Shown: positions 25,115 through 34,500 of the stretch, piece after piece
Numbering within the stretch: position 1 is the first letter of the stretch
How the letters are laid out: every line of letters begins with the position of its first letter
Assembly: GCA_024644235.1 (NCBI GenBank)
Contig: JAHELJ010000005.1
Span: 1 to 64,000, forward strand
Reading direction: 5' to 3'
DNA from: Lewinellaceae bacterium
GTDB lineage: Bacteria > Bacteroidota > Bacteroidia > Chitinophagales > Saprospiraceae
Length of the DNA stretch: 64,000 nucleotides
Made by a program: the position numbers and the translations under genes
Notes under the pieces: model-generated
Databases searched by the model: none
What the model saw: only the letters and a program-made list of their open reading frames with translations
What the model was told of the DNA's origin: nothing

Positions 25115-25921
25115 ATGACTGACTACCCAATAACAGAGGAATCTGGATTTAAGTACATTGAATTAGGGCCAGAATCGGACACACCATTGGTCCTGTTACA
25201 TGGACTATTCGGAACAGCTTCGAACTTCGATGAGGTAATGAAGTATTTTTCGAAAAGACGAAGGGTGTACTTGCCCTTGCTACCTATATTTGAAATGTCA
25301 TTGAGAAAGCTTTCAGTGATGGGACTGGTCGAGTATGTCAGTTCTTTTATTGATTTTAAAGGGATGGATCGAATTGATGTATTGGGCAATTCATTGGGTG
25401 GCCACCTGGCTTTGTTGTACACTCTCCATCATCAGCAAAAAGTGAGATCAATGATTTTATCGGGTAGTTCGGGTTTGTACGAAAGCGCATTTGGAACTAC
25501 GTTTCCCCGACGAGAGGATTATGAATACATTAGAAAGAAGGTGCAGTTGACATTTTATGATCCGGAGATTACTACGAAGGACATGGTTGATGAGATTTTT
25601 AATGTAGTAAATAACCGTGCTAAGGCTATCCGTATAGTAAAAACAGCAAAGTCAGCCATTCATCATAACGTAGCAGATCAGCTATATAAAATACAAGTGC
25701 CTACCCTTTTGGTATGGGGTATTCAGGATACCATAACACCAATTTTCGTGGGTGAGAAGTTCAACGAATTAATTAAGGGTTCATTTTTGAAAACGATTGA
25801 CAAATGCGGACACGCTCCGATGCTAGAGACACCCGGTGAGTTTAATCAGATCTTAGAGGAGTTCTTGGAGAATCTGGAGTTAGAAAGTGCGAATTCAGAG
25901 AAAGGAATCGAGCAAAAATGA
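25115..25921 (+). CDS. Alpha/beta-fold hydrolase
   Basis: A 268-aa cytoplasmic alpha/beta hydrolase. The oxyanion region is LVLLHGLFG, the nucleophile Ser is in GNSLGGHLAL, the acid Asp in VWGIQDTITP and the His in CGHAPMLETP, so the triad is complete. Substrate is unknown; relatives include esterases and C-C bond hydrolases. It follows ctaA closely. The last 27 bp overlap the convergent thrC. Confidence 0.9.
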   Translation: MTDYPITEESGFKYIELGPESDTPLVLLHGLFGTASNFDEVMKYFSKRRRVYLPLLPIFEMSLRKLSVMGLVEYVSSFIDFKGMDRIDVLGNSLGGHLALLYTLHHQQKVRSMILSGSSGLYESAFGTTFPRREDYEYIRKKVQLTFYDPEITTKDMVDEIFNVVNNRAKAIRIVKTAKSAIHHNVADQLYKIQVPTLLVWGIQDTITPIFVGEKFNELIKGSFLKTIDKCGHAPMLETPGEFNQILEEFLENLELESANSEKGIEQK

Positions 25922-27193
25922 TCTTAAACCTGAGAAGTCTTTTTCAAGGCTAGTGTAAGTTTCTTGCTTATCCGAAAGTTTTTGTAGCGTTGGATGTAGA
26001 TCCCATTCTTTCCCAGTGGCTTTGTTGACCGTTTCTAAGAATTTTGATGGATGAGCAGTTTCAAGGAAGATTACTGAAGCATCGTTTTCTCGCGAGAACT
26101 CTTGTGACGCGAGATATCCGACAGCGCCATGAGGATCCAGCAGATATGAATATTTTTGATATACTTCCCTGATCGCATCAATAGTTTGCTGATCATCAAA
26201 GGAGTATCCTTGAATATCTTTACGAATATCGTTCCACGTGGAACCATATAGATGCAACATACGGTCAAAATTAGATGGATTGCCAACATCCATCGCATTC
26301 GAAAGGGTTGGTATAGATGATCTTGGATGATATCTTGAGCTCTTGAGATATTGAGGTACTACATCATTTACATTAGTGGCGGCGATAAATTGGAGAACGG
26401 GCAAACCGATCCGTTTGGCAATGAGTCCAGCAGTGAGGTTTCCGAAGTTTCCTGAAGGAACACTGAAACACACTGAATTGGTGAGTGTAGAAAGCTGCCT
26501 ATAACCTTCGAAGTAGTAAAAGGACTGAGGAATTAATCTGGCAATATTGATAGAATTAGCAGAAGTTAGTCTAAGACGGTCAGATAGGGGGTGGTCTTGA
26601 AAGGCTTCTTTAACCAGAAGCTGGCAGTCATCAAAAGTCCCGTTTATTTCCAAGGCTTGGATATTATGGCCGAGCGTGGTCAATTGCTTTTGTTGAATTG
26701 CACTGACCTTGTTTTTTGGAAATAGAATAACTACCTCAATACCTGGAACTTTGTGAAATCCCGAAGCAACAGCCCCACCAGTGTCTCCGCTTGTAGCAAC
26801 CAGAATTATAAGCTTTTGAGACTCGGCACGATTGTAATACGACATTAACTGAGCCATAAATCTGGCCCCAAAATCTTTAAAAGCAAGGGTTGGACCATGA
26901 AAAAGTTCAAGAACTGATAAGGACTCTGTCAGCTGGACAACAGGAGCAGGAAATGTTATCGATTGCGTAATTATCTCTTCGATTACTTTATTTGACAAGG
27001 AAGGAAAAAGATGATTACAGATTGCTATTGATATCTCAGGTAGAGAAAGAGAAGGCAGTCGATCAAAGAAATGCTTAGGTAGCGGATCAAGTGATTTTGG
27101 AACAAATAAACTTCCATCAGGAGCAAGGCCCCGGAGGACAGCATCGCGGAGCGAAAAGGCAGATTTGGGATCGTATGTTGTACAAAGTTTCAC
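25895..27193 (-). CDS. thrC: Threonine synthase
   Basis: A 432-aa PLP enzyme making threonine from O-phosphohomoserine. The PLP lysine lies in HGPTLAFKDFGARFM, followed by ATSGDTGGAVASGF and SVPSGNFGNLTAGL. The only in-frame start near the family N-terminus is GTG 27193, because a TAA in frame lies just upstream; that GTG sits in a parS-like palindrome. It lies 9 bp after thrB and ends the thrABC operon. Confidence 0.97.
   Translation of the reverse strand: MKLCTTYDPKSAFSLRDAVLRGLAPDGSLFVPKSLDPLPKHFFDRLPSLSLPEISIAICNHLFPSLSNKVIEEIITQSITFPAPVVQLTESLSVLELFHGPTLAFKDFGARFMAQLMSYYNRAESQKLIILVATSGDTGGAVASGFHKVPGIEVVILFPKNKVSAIQQKQLTTLGHNIQALEINGTFDDCQLLVKEAFQDHPLSDRLRLTSANSINIARLIPQSFYYFEGYRQLSTLTNSVCFSVPSGNFGNLTAGLIAKRIGLPVLQFIAATNVNDVVPQYLKSSRYHPRSSIPTLSNAMDVGNPSNFDRMLHLYGSTWNDIRKDIQGYSFDDQQTIDAIREVYQKYSYLLDPHGAVGYLASQEFSRENDASVIFLETAHPSKFLETVNKATGKEWDLHPTLQKLSDKQETYTSLEKDFSGLRSFLLDSFL
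26231..26244. promoter_or_regulatory. parS: Candidate ParB-binding site parS (perfect palindrome), inside thrC
   Basis: GTTCCACGTGGAAC is a perfect 14-bp palindrome matching the core of the conserved ParB/Spo0J site TGTTNCACGTGNAACA at all 12 specified core bases. The outer T and A are C and C here. A second match lies 956 bp away. Known biology: parS loads ParB clamps for chromosome segregation and usually lies near the origin. Confidence 0.7.
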
Positions 27194-27200
27194 GTGGAAC
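27187..27200. promoter_or_regulatory. parS: Candidate parS overlapping the thrC start codon
   Basis: GTTTCACGTGGAAC matches GTTNCACGTGNAAC at every specified position. It covers the thrC GTG start codon (27191-27193) and most of the 9-bp spacer from thrB, so ParB binding, if it occurs, could touch the thrB-thrC message region only at DNA level. Confidence 0.7.
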
Positions 27201-27202
27201 CA

Positions 27203-28135
27203 TTAGTACACAAATGTACCTTTAAGATTGATTGCAGAAATAAACATTTGGGACTCAATCGCCTGATTTTCTAACAATTGAGTGATTTGCTTTCCACCTG
27301 ACTCAGCCTGTACAGAGTTGCTATAAAGTGCAAAGATAGATGGTCCCGCGCCAGAAATACTGCAGCCAAGCGCTCCTGTTGAAATAGCAAGCTGTTGCAT
27401 TTCTTCGAAATAAGGAATGAGTCTTGCTCGTTGTGGCTCAATGATGACGTCCTTTAGAGATTTTCTGATCATCTCAAAATTTGATTGAGCAAGCCCTAGG
27501 ATTAAGGTCGCCAGATTCCCGGATTGCTCAGTATGCTGCTGTAAGGAAACAGTATCCCGAATGATTTCCCTGGCATCTTTTGTCAGAATTGTGATCTCAG
27601 GGTGTACGACCAATGCAATCAAGCCCCGAGGTATGGGAACCCTATACCAATCCAATAGAAGATTATCACGAATTAAGATCATTCCTCCCAGCAGGGCAGG
27701 AGCAACATTATCTGCATGATATGCACCATCTGCTGCCTGTTCACCAGTCACCGCAAACGGAAGGAGTTCTTGTCGACTCAGGGGTCTGCCCAAAAGCTCA
27801 TTTACTGCAACTACTGCAGCAGCGGCACTTGCTGCTGACGACCCCAAACCACTTCCGAACGGCATTTTCTTAATGATCTCCAATTCAATACCGGTCTCCT
27901 CCTGACCTAGGTGATGGACTAGAGCCGAAGCCGCAACACCAGCGGTGTTCTTACCTATTTCTTTAGGTAGACACCCATTATCACCTGATATTCTGGAGAT
28001 TACCAGACCGGGCTGTTCAGACTCTCTAGCTATAATCTCATCTCCTGGGCCGTCTATCGCAAAGCCCAATAGATCAAACCCACAAGCAACATTCGCCACC
28101 GAAGCCGGTGCAAATACTCTGACACCTTTCCTCAT
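27203..28135 (-). CDS. thrB: Homoserine kinase
   Basis: A 310-aa GHMP kinase phosphorylating homoserine. It opens with VRVFAPASVANVACGFDLLGFAIDGPGDE, the family start. The ATP loop is MPFGSGLGSSAASAAAA and the C-terminal motif GCSISGAGPSIFAL. It overlaps thrA by 4 bp (ATGA) and is followed by thrC, so stoichiometric translation of the threonine pathway is likely. Confidence 0.97.
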   Translation of the reverse strand: MRKGVRVFAPASVANVACGFDLLGFAIDGPGDEIIARESEQPGLVISRISGDNGCLPKEIGKNTAGVAASALVHHLGQEETGIELEIIKKMPFGSGLGSSAASAAAAVVAVNELLGRPLSRQELLPFAVTGEQAADGAYHADNVAPALLGGMILIRDNLLLDWYRVPIPRGLIALVVHPEITILTKDAREIIRDTVSLQQHTEQSGNLATLILGLAQSNFEMIRKSLKDVIIEPQRARLIPYFEEMQQLAISTGALGCSISGAGPSIFALYSNSVQAESGGKQITQLLENQAIESQMFISAINLKGTFVY

Positions 28136-30594
28136 ATCAAAGATCCAATATGTACAATTTCTGCAAACACACCTGCGGCGGTGACTTCTGCACCAGCACC
28201 AGGACCTTGAACCACAAGTGGCCTTTCCCTATAGCGATCAGTAGTAAAAACAATCATGTTGTCGCTGCCACTCAAGAAGTAGAAAGGGCTCGAAGGAGCC
28301 ACCGCTTCTAAACGTATGGTAGCTTTGCCCTTAGCAAGTTTGGCAATGACACGCAGACGCCGGCCCTTCTTTTCGGTGGCGATTCTCGTCTCTTCGAAAT
28401 AACTATCAGCCTTCTTTAGCGCCGTTTTCAACTCCCCTAGATTTTTGGCTTTTTGACAATAATCCGGAAGAATGTTTTCGACATCAACGTCTCTAGCCTC
28501 CAGGGGAAACCCAGCTTCCCTAGCTAGAATTAGCAATTTTCGTTTAACATCTAGCCCATTCAGGTCAATTCTCGGGTCCGGTTCGGTATAGCCGCGTTTT
28601 CCAGCCAGAGCAACAGCCTCACTAAAGGTGGTGTCCTTTCCAAACTGGTTGAAAATAAATGATAGAGACCCGGATAACACACCCTCAATCTTCAGGATGC
28701 GGTCGCCACTGACGATGAGATTACGTAGTGTTGAAATAACCGGCAATCCGGCACCAACATTGGTTTCAAACCCAAAGTAGACGTTTTTCTGCTCAGCAAG
28801 ATTCTGGAGTTGCAAATATTGGCGAAAGTCAGAAGAAGTGGCGATTTTATTCGGTGTAGAAATGCTTATAGACGATTGCAACACCTTCTCATATTGATCC
28901 GGAATAAGCAGATCTGCTGTATTGTCAACGAAAACACTATTAGATAGATTAAATTGAATCATAGTAGCAACAAACTCGTCCATATTGCTCTTTCTTGGAG
29001 ATCGGGATAAACGAGACCTCCAGGTAGTGAGTTTAATTCCCCGAGGGTCAAAAACCATCTTCTTCGTATTGGCCAGGCCCACTACTCGAATTTCGAGGGA
29101 TCGTTTCTTTTTCAGATACGGTGCTTGTACCCGGAGCTGTCTTAGAAGTGTGCCTCCGATTAAACCAACTCCAACCATGAACAAGTGAATGACCTTAGTG
29201 TCTGACAGGAAAAAAGCTTCATGTAGTACATTCAGTGCTTTAGCCTCATTTTCCTGATTTATCACAACAGAAATATTAAGTTCGGAGGACCCTTGAGCTA
29301 TTGCTACCGCGTTAATTCCGTTGTTACCCAGCGCTGTAAGCATTTTCCCTGCAATCCCCGGTGTGAAGCGCATATTCTCTCCGATGATAGCGATGATGGA
29401 CAAATTTTCTTCCACTTTCACCATTGATACTGTGCCACGGCTCATTTCCAATTCAAACTCTCTGTCGATCTGTTTACGTGCTTTGCGAATATAATCAGGG
29501 AAAATCGCAAAACTAATGGAGTGCTCTGATGAGCCTTGTGTTATCAGGATGATATTAATTCCAGCCGAGGCCAGAGAGTTGAACAACCTTCCTGCAATTC
29601 CAGGCACCCCAAACAGCCCACTGCCTTCGAGTGTCAACAAAGCAATATTGGACATCGAAGAAATACCTTTCACAGCCCGCTCGTCTGTTACTGATTTCTC
29701 TTCACTTATACGGGTGCCATTGGCAGTAGGATCGAAAGTGTTTTTAATGAATATGGGGATCTTAGACTTCAGTGCCGGCTGCATGGTCGGCGGATAGATC
29801 ACCTTGGCTCCGAAATGTGACATTTCAACAGCTTCTGCATAGGTCATTTTCGGTATAGTGAAGGCACTGGACACACGAGAAGGGTCCGCTGTTAACACTC
29901 CCGTTACGTCGGTCCATATCTCAATGCCATCTGCACCAATGGCAGATCCAACTAAAGCAGCAGTATAATCAGATCCACCCCTTCCCAAGGTTGTGGTGAG
30001 GCCACCTTTCGCCGAACTTATGAAACCGGTTATGACCTGTAGGTTCTTATTTGTTTTGAAATGCTGTTGAATATTCTTGTTGGTGGCATCTATATCTACC
30101 TGGGCTCTGCCAAAGTCTTTATTAGTCTTGATCAGTTCCCTGGCATCTACATAATTCACGGCAACCTCTAATTCCTGATTGAGGTACGCACTGATCAACA
30201 TTGCACTGCTTCTTTCGCCAAAACTCAACGCGTAATCAACAGTCCGGGGCGTAGCCTCTCTTACTAAATATACTCCTTGCAAAAGCTGCTCTAGGGTGTC
30301 ATGAAGTTCTCTCATCAATCTTCGGATCTTCGCCTGGGACCTCTTCTGAAAAAGCTCGACGATGACTTTGTCATGGTTGGCACGGAACTTTTCTAACACT
30401 CTCTTATATCGATGGTCTCCCTTTGATGCCTTTCGACAGGCATCTGCAAGGTGGTCGGTTGAATGACCAATTGCTGACACGACCACTGCACGGCAGCGAT
30501 GATGTCCTTTCAGCCGAGTCTCTAGAATCCCGGCTACCATTTTTATTCTTTTGGCATTCGCCAAGCTCGAGCCCCCAAACTTCAAAATACGCAT
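28132..30594 (-). CDS. thrA: Bifunctional aspartokinase/homoserine dehydrogenase
   Basis: An 820-aa fusion enzyme catalysing the first and third steps of threonine/methionine synthesis. The kinase domain begins MRILKFGGSSLANAKRI (residues 1-about 295, with TTLGRGGSDYTAAL). Two ACT-type regulatory segments follow (about 315-460). The dehydrogenase domain starts near 465 with the NAD(P) loop VGVGLIGGTLL and includes FETNVGAGLPVI and KIEGVLSGSLSFIF. The ACT pair suggests threonine feedback. It heads thrABC. Confidence 0.97.
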   Translation of the reverse strand: MRILKFGGSSLANAKRIKMVAGILETRLKGHHRCRAVVVSAIGHSTDHLADACRKASKGDHRYKRVLEKFRANHDKVIVELFQKRSQAKIRRLMRELHDTLEQLLQGVYLVREATPRTVDYALSFGERSSAMLISAYLNQELEVAVNYVDARELIKTNKDFGRAQVDIDATNKNIQQHFKTNKNLQVITGFISSAKGGLTTTLGRGGSDYTAALVGSAIGADGIEIWTDVTGVLTADPSRVSSAFTIPKMTYAEAVEMSHFGAKVIYPPTMQPALKSKIPIFIKNTFDPTANGTRISEEKSVTDERAVKGISSMSNIALLTLEGSGLFGVPGIAGRLFNSLASAGINIILITQGSSEHSISFAIFPDYIRKARKQIDREFELEMSRGTVSMVKVEENLSIIAIIGENMRFTPGIAGKMLTALGNNGINAVAIAQGSSELNISVVINQENEAKALNVLHEAFFLSDTKVIHLFMVGVGLIGGTLLRQLRVQAPYLKKKRSLEIRVVGLANTKKMVFDPRGIKLTTWRSRLSRSPRKSNMDEFVATMIQFNLSNSVFVDNTADLLIPDQYEKVLQSSISISTPNKIATSSDFRQYLQLQNLAEQKNVYFGFETNVGAGLPVISTLRNLIVSGDRILKIEGVLSGSLSFIFNQFGKDTTFSEAVALAGKRGYTEPDPRIDLNGLDVKRKLLILAREAGFPLEARDVDVENILPDYCQKAKNLGELKTALKKADSYFEETRIATEKKGRRLRVIAKLAKGKATIRLEAVAPSSPFYFLSGSDNMIVFTTDRYRERPLVVQGPGAGAEVTAAGVFAEIVHIGSLI

Positions 30595-30623
30595 CTTAGT
30601 AATTGATAAACAGCCACTAATAC

Positions 30624-30640
30624 ATTATGAAAATCATAAT
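30624..30640. repeat. Perfect inverted repeat in the thrA leader
   Basis: ATTATGA-AAA-TCATAAT forms a perfect 7-bp inverted repeat lying between the candidate -7 element and the thrA ATG. It could be an operator or a weak leader hairpin. The same stretch contains a six-codon ORF on the minus strand (30617-30637, MIFIMY). Confidence 0.35.
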
Positions 30641-30659
30641 AGATAAATAGAATCGTTGG

Positions 30660-30667
30660 CAAAGATA
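30660..30667 (-). promoter_or_regulatory. Candidate -7 element for thrABC
   Basis: On the minus strand the sequence reads TATCTTTG, an exact TAnnTTTG match, 65 bp before the thrA start. No -33 element is evident at the expected distance, so this is moderate support only. Confidence 0.4.
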
Positions 30668-30735
30668 ATAAGACTATAGAATTGACTGAAACTTTGAGAA
30701 ATCAGCAAAGGATCAGTAGAGAATTTGTCAGGATT

Positions 30736-31197
30736 CTAAGAAAGAATGGATATCTTTTGAAGATACAGATCTTCTTGTTTCGTCATCTGTTGCCTATCGG
30801 CATCCTCTTTATCCTCGTAACCACATAGGTGCAAGACTCCATGAATCAAGACCCGATACAATTCTTGCTTTACCTCCCCGTTTCCATACTCACGCGCATT
30901 TTCAATAACACGATCTATACTTACGAAAAGATCTCCTTCGATAGGATTATTCTGGTATGGAAACGAGATGATGTCTGTATAACATTCTTTGTCAAGGTAC
31001 CTAGAATTGATCTCCTGCAGATAGGGATCGGAACAGAAGACCACCGTAATAGAAAGCACAGCTCTGGACTCGGCATGACAGGAATCAAGCAACCACTGAG
31101 ATACAATATCTTCAGCCAGGCTAAAGGGAAGAGGTTTTAGATATTCAAAATGGATTGTTTTCCCACCATCAGGTTGATAGTTGGGAAACTCTGTCAT
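30736..31197 (-). CDS. ybeY: Endoribonuclease YbeY (rRNA maturation factor)
   Basis: A 153-aa YbeY/UPF0054 metallo-RNase acting in 16S rRNA 3'-end maturation and ribosome quality control. The metal motif reads HGVLHLCGYED: the first two His of the family HGxLHLxGYDH are kept, while the third ligand position holds Asp. I recall K/E-D at this position as usual in Bacteroidota. It overlaps the upstream HATPase gene by 4 bp. Confidence 0.93.
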   Translation of the reverse strand: MTEFPNYQPDGGKTIHFEYLKPLPFSLAEDIVSQWLLDSCHAESRAVLSITVVFCSDPYLQEINSRYLDKECYTDIISFPYQNNPIEGDLFVSIDRVIENAREYGNGEVKQELYRVLIHGVLHLCGYEDKEDADRQQMTKQEDLYLQKISILS

Positions 31198-31583
31198 ACG
31201 TCAAAGTTGATAATTACCGTGCGGCCATTGTTGGCAAAACGTATGCGATCTGATAGTTGCCGCATTAGGAAAACACCTCTGCCTCCTGTGTTTTCCAAGT
31301 TTTCGACTCGTGTTGGGTCAGGAATACTCTTGTAATCAAAACCAGTTCCTTCATCTGAAATCTTTAAAGTCAGACCAATCTTCTTCTCGTAAGTATGGTC
31401 AATAACCACGTTTTTGGTTCGATTTTGACCATTTCCATGTATGATGGCATTGTTCACTGCCTCCGTGAGGCTAATCAAAATATCAGGATACCGCTCAGCA
31501 CAAATGTCATACTTACGAGCCAATCTCTCTACAAAAATCTCCAACTCACCAATACTATCAGGACACGACGCCAATTTCAACAT
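31194..31583 (-). CDS. RsbW-like ATP-binding protein (HATPase_c)
   Basis: A 129-aa stand-alone GHKL ATPase domain of the anti-sigma/serine kinase (RsbW/SpoIIAB) type. The N box is SLTEAVNNAIIHGNG, G1 is ISDEGTGFD and G2 is GGRGVFLMRQL. It lies between DUF4175 and ybeY with spacings of 2 bp and -4 bp. No partner anti-sigma antagonist is in the window, so its target is unknown. Confidence 0.88.
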   Translation of the reverse strand: MLKLASCPDSIGELEIFVERLARKYDICAERYPDILISLTEAVNNAIIHGNGQNRTKNVVIDHTYEKKIGLTLKISDEGTGFDYKSIPDPTRVENLENTGGRGVFLMRQLSDRIRFANNGRTVIINFDV

Positions 31584-31585
31584 AA

Positions 31586-34500
31586 TCAGTTCGCTTTTAG
31601 TGATTTATAGTATTCTTCAACAAGCTGCTTGTAGTAGGGTTTTAGAGAGGGTGATATGGTCTTGAAGGGCTCAATTTGGGACTCTCTTTCCTTTATATAT
31701 TTTTCTATTGAAGGAGGCAAAGGTCGATCTTCCACAACTCCTGTCTCAGATTCACGTTTATTTTCGAATTCCCGTTCCCGCTCCGCTCTTTCAGACTCCA
31801 GAAGACGAGTTAAAATCTCTTGTTGCCTCTTCAACATCTCATTGGTTAACCGTTTATTGACCAATTGAGTTTCAATATTGTCCATTTCTTGCAAAATTTC
31901 TTCTAATTCTTTAGATCCTTGACCAAGTTGTTGCTTGGCATTTTGAATCTCCCTAAGTGCTTTTCTCAATGCAGCCTGCTTAGCAGCCATCTTGGCGAAT
32001 TCTTCGCTCGAACCTTCCCTGATTCCCTCTTTCATGCCGTCTTTCATCTCTTTCATCTCTCCATTGAGATTTTTTTGACCCTCGCTGATTTTATCCATTG
32101 GCACCCCGGCACCATCCTTTGGATTTGAATTGCTTCCGGGCTTTGTACACATTTGCTGCCCTGACATCATTGAGGCCATCTGCTGCTGCATTTGATTCAT
32201 CGATTCGCTAAACATCAGAGCAAGATCATTGACATTTTTCATCGTACGCTGCTGGTGCTCTGTGGCTTGTGCTTTCTTTCTGTCCTCCAACTGCCTCAAG
32301 CTCTTGCTCATGTGACTATTCACATCAGCCACCTTTTCCAATACGAACGACTCAATCTGAAACACACGCTGACTTAGCGCCTTCAAGCTGTCTTCGATCA
32401 GTAAAAAATCATCCTTTAACTTGTTTTGTTGCTGAACCAGTTCAATATATCTGGGGGTACTTGTATTTGTCTTGTTAATCTCCTCGATCAAATCTTCCTG
32501 ATCAAAAGAAAGACCCACCAGATTCTCTAATAGTTGTCGCATGGCTTTCATGTCTTCAGCCATTTGTTGCATATCACTCTGCTCCATCTGCTGCTGCATC
32601 TGCTGAGCGAGGTCCTGCATTTTTTGGCCAGCATCTTTTTGTGATTCGCTTGCCTTGTTGTTTTGGTTTTGTTGAAGTTGTTCCAGGCTCTCATTCAATT
32701 TTTGCTGAATATCCTGCATTTCTTGTTGTGGAGATTCTATGTTTTTAGGAGTCCCAAGTTCCTCATTCCTTTTCATGAGTTCCTCCATCTCCTTCTTGAT
32801 ATCTTCAAAAGCCTTGTTGATCTCTTCTTGTTTCTTTTCTAATTCTTGATTCGAGCTTTCTTCATTGGAATCACTCTCGTTTTCTTGCTCTTCGGATTGT
32901 TTGGTCTCTTCAGAAAGCGCCTCTTCTTTCTTACCCAACTCTTCGAGTTTTTCCAACTGTTGGCCTAGATCGCGCTCTAGTTCCAATTGCTTGAATAACT
33001 CCATTAGTCGCTCCAGTTCCATACTTAGCTCTTCATCGTTCATCTCCATCTCCTCCATCATCTGTAGAGCATCATCCTTGTTTAGTTCCTCCATCAACTC
33101 ACGAATTTTATCCATCAATTCCTGAGTCTCGTCATCAAGCAACTCTTCAAATAGTTCCTGCATCTTTTCCTGCTTCTCCATCTCGTCCTCCTCTAGCTGA
33201 TCAAATTCCTCCTGGTTCTCGAGGTTTTCGTCATATTTCTGTTTGGCATCTTCTAGCTCTTCCTCTAGACTTTTCTGTCGATCAAGCAGATCTTCCAACT
33301 CTTTCTTCATCTGCCAATCCAAAGATTTTTCCTGAAGCATTTTTTCCCGCAATGACTGAAAGTCCTTCTTGATTTTCTCAGATTCCGTCTTTGCTTTTTC
33401 AAGGGATCGTTTAATATCCTCCTCGTTTGCATCTTCCTGCTTTTCAAATTCCTCTACAGTAGGTTTGGCAAAGGTCAGCATTGCTGACTTACTGCTTTTG
33501 CTGCCGTTTACGCCGTCATTGTCAAACACTTCGAAATAGTAGTGTACTTCATCACCCGGAGCCAAATCCAAGCCATTCAGGTCAAACACTCTATCAAAGT
33601 TTATTCGCTTTCCATCTGGCTCATTCATGTCCTCTACAAAAGGATCACCTTTTGGTGCTCCGCTGTTGAAAACTTGATAATTGAAAGTGAGTCTTCGAAG
33701 CCCATAGTCATCAGAAGCATCGCCAACTAAATAAACCAACCTCGATTCAGTGCTGTCTAAAAATGGTTTGACAGAAATACTGGGATATAGATCCGGCACG
33801 ACGGAAATAGAATACCCAACAGAATCACTTTTTGGTAATAGGTCATTCCCAACGACAATTCGATAGTCAGAATTACGAAATACCCGGGCACCAAATGTAA
33901 AGAGGCCCTCACCTAGTCGCTTAGCTGGGCTATTTGCTTCGTCGGCCATCACAAACGCCAATTCATCGGTGTTGACGGCATTGACCAACCAATCAATCTG
34001 AGTGCCCTGAGGGACGACCAAATCCCCAATATTATTGAGTGATTCATCAGGCCTTCCGATATAAGCAGGATAATCAAGGGTTGTCTGAAAGTCCAGGATA
34101 TTAGGTTTTTTCAGAACATGCAGATTGTAAGGCTTCGACTCAACCCCATCAGCGGAAAAATTGAATTCCTGATCCTTCTGCACATTGTTGAATACGTATC
34201 CAAACGAACCCGCTGATATCTTCTTCAGTCTATATTGAAACCCATTGATTACAATAAATGCATCATCCGGAACGTAGTCCCCCTCAACCATGACGTTGAG
34301 TGCAAAGTCTTCATATTGCGGCACATCGAGACTTGGATTGGAAATGTGAAACGAAAAAGGAGCCGCTTTCTCAAAAACTTGATTATTTCTGATAATACGA
34401 TTAGTAGGATCTTTGATTAAACTAGGTGCAGCAATCAATAAACCTAATAATAGTAACAGTGGAGGCAAAGCATAGCGTAGATACTTGCGATTGTCAGATA

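Noticed and set aside
32865-33125. Ser-rich ORF opposite the DUF4175 coiled coil
   Set aside because: It is the antisense reading of a repetitive Glu/Lys/Gln coding region; composition is explained by the real gene.
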